A DNA stretch of 64,000 bases, taken from Strigamia acuminata. Taxonomy: Eukaryota; Arthropoda; Chilopoda; Geophilomorpha; Linotaeniidae. The stretch covers positions 15,380,491 through 15,444,490 of the forward strand of contig OX442317.1 in the NCBI GenBank assembly GCA_949358305.1, in the 5' to 3' direction. The notes beneath the pieces are model-generated. The model saw nothing but the letters and a program-made list of their open reading frames with translations. It was not told the DNA's origin and searched no databases. Each line of letters begins with the position of its first letter. Position 1 is the first letter of the stretch. Both the position numbers and the translations under genes were made by a program. Shown here piece after piece: positions 63,322 to 64,000 of this stretch.

Positions 63322-64000
63322 AGACTTTGTTTCAACTGTCTACGATATAATCACACAGCCAAAGAATGTACCGTGAAGTTTTGTTGTCGCTTATGTGGCG
63401 GAAGACACCACACATCGATCTGCAACAAAAACAACAAAGAAAAAGCGATTATACCAAAAGAAGAGAACGTGTCTACTAATGTATCGCTTACCGAGTCGGT
63501 GGAGATTCAGCTGATGGTCTTCACTGCCTTTTTTGTAAAGAAAAACGGAGACATGTATCCCGTCCGCGGATTACTAGATCCGGGAAGTCATCGCTCCTAC
63601 GTCACGAAGAGACTAGTAAAGAAGTTTCGTATGCAAAAGATCGAGACACTACACACGATGACACAATGTTTGCTCAACAAAAAGCCAGTTCCAATGACAC
63701 ATGATGTCTTTAGATTCGAACTGCAATCAAGACATGGAACAGAAAAGACATCAATCCTAGCACTAGAAACCGACACACTCCCGAAAGTCAAAGGGATAAT
63801 TGGAGCAGAAGCCTTGAAGCAGGTCCAATCACTCGGACTTGAGATGGCCGAAATACATCCGTCAGAATCTGAGGACATTGACGTCTTACTAGGAAGCAAC
63901 GCGTGGTGGAAAATTTGTCAAGGTGGAAGCAAACAAATCAACCATGAATTAGGGCTCATGCAAACCATTTTCGGGTGGATTTTGAACGGTCGTCTGCGAT
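63322..64000 (+). CDS. gag-pro: Element G gag-protease, second frame, open to the window end
   Basis: Continues with the second and third zinc knuckles (CFNC(n4)H(n4)C and CRLCGGRHHTSIC) and the DUF1758-type protease motif LLDPGSHRSYV near 63,580. DVLLGSNAWW follows near 63,895. No stop occurs before position 64000, and the order matches element A, so pol should follow outside the window. The product is a polyprotein part, not a separate gene. Confidence 0.9.

Noticed and set aside
1-64000. tRNA or rRNA genes
   Set aside because: I found no cloverleaf-like or rRNA-like segment by eye; the TGGTACCGT sites are complements of a tRNA end only.

Overview
This is a block of animal (metazoan) repeat DNA with no recognisable host gene. 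Several elements carry BEL/Pao-type gag or pol; this LTR-retrotransposon lineage is known only from metazoans. A Ty1/copia element and a hAT-type MITE are also present. The species cannot be named from the sequence. All long coding regions belong to retrotransposons; the rest is LTRs, non-coding element bodies, foldbacks and satellite-like arrays.

The window is a nest, and the large inverted similarity between about 1-16.7 kb and 40.2-49.2 kb comes from two opposite-strand insertions of the same two non-autonomous families, here called B and C. Left side, minus strand: element C1 (1-4547, cut by the window edge) lies in element B1 (4548-33127). B1 was further interrupted by an autonomous BEL/Pao element A (6440-14359, TSD TCTC) and, inside its LTR, by a 16.3-kb insert flanked by TTAA (16693-32978). 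Middle: a C-related fragment D (33128-34714), a Ty1/copia element (34715-38784) split by a solo LTR of family A (37696-38602, TSD TCGG), and a second solo-LTR-like block E (38785-39967). Right side, plus strand: complete element B2 (40040-57311, TSD CGCT) with complete element C2 nested in it (44631-53022, TSD GAGG). Then comes a C-like LTR piece abutting the first 38 codons of a minus-strand BEL gag (F, 57847-57960) with its leader, and finally a plus-strand BEL element G (about 59919 to beyond 64000) with gag and protease.

Element A has gag-protease and RT-RNase H-integrase in one frame, interrupted by one TGA. B and C have LTRs, a primer-binding site, a purine stretch before the 3' LTR and clean target duplications but no gag-pol, so they probably depend on proteins of A/F/G-like elements. 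All five leaders (A, B, C, F, G) share the decamer ACACAACGCA 250-340 nt after the 5' LTR where that can be measured; A, C and F also share a CTGC/GCAG hairpin 173-188 nt further on. This looks like a common cis code for RNA recognition.

The TTAA-flanked insert has no transposase. It carries a 2.2-kb hairpin made of a 56-bp repeat, a near-perfect 4.4-kb palindrome centred near 23,672 with the same roughly 80-nt loop, a duplicated left end with a tiny conserved intron-like segment, a hAT MITE and about 4 kb of foldback units. It and the B/C families are the least familiar parts of the window.
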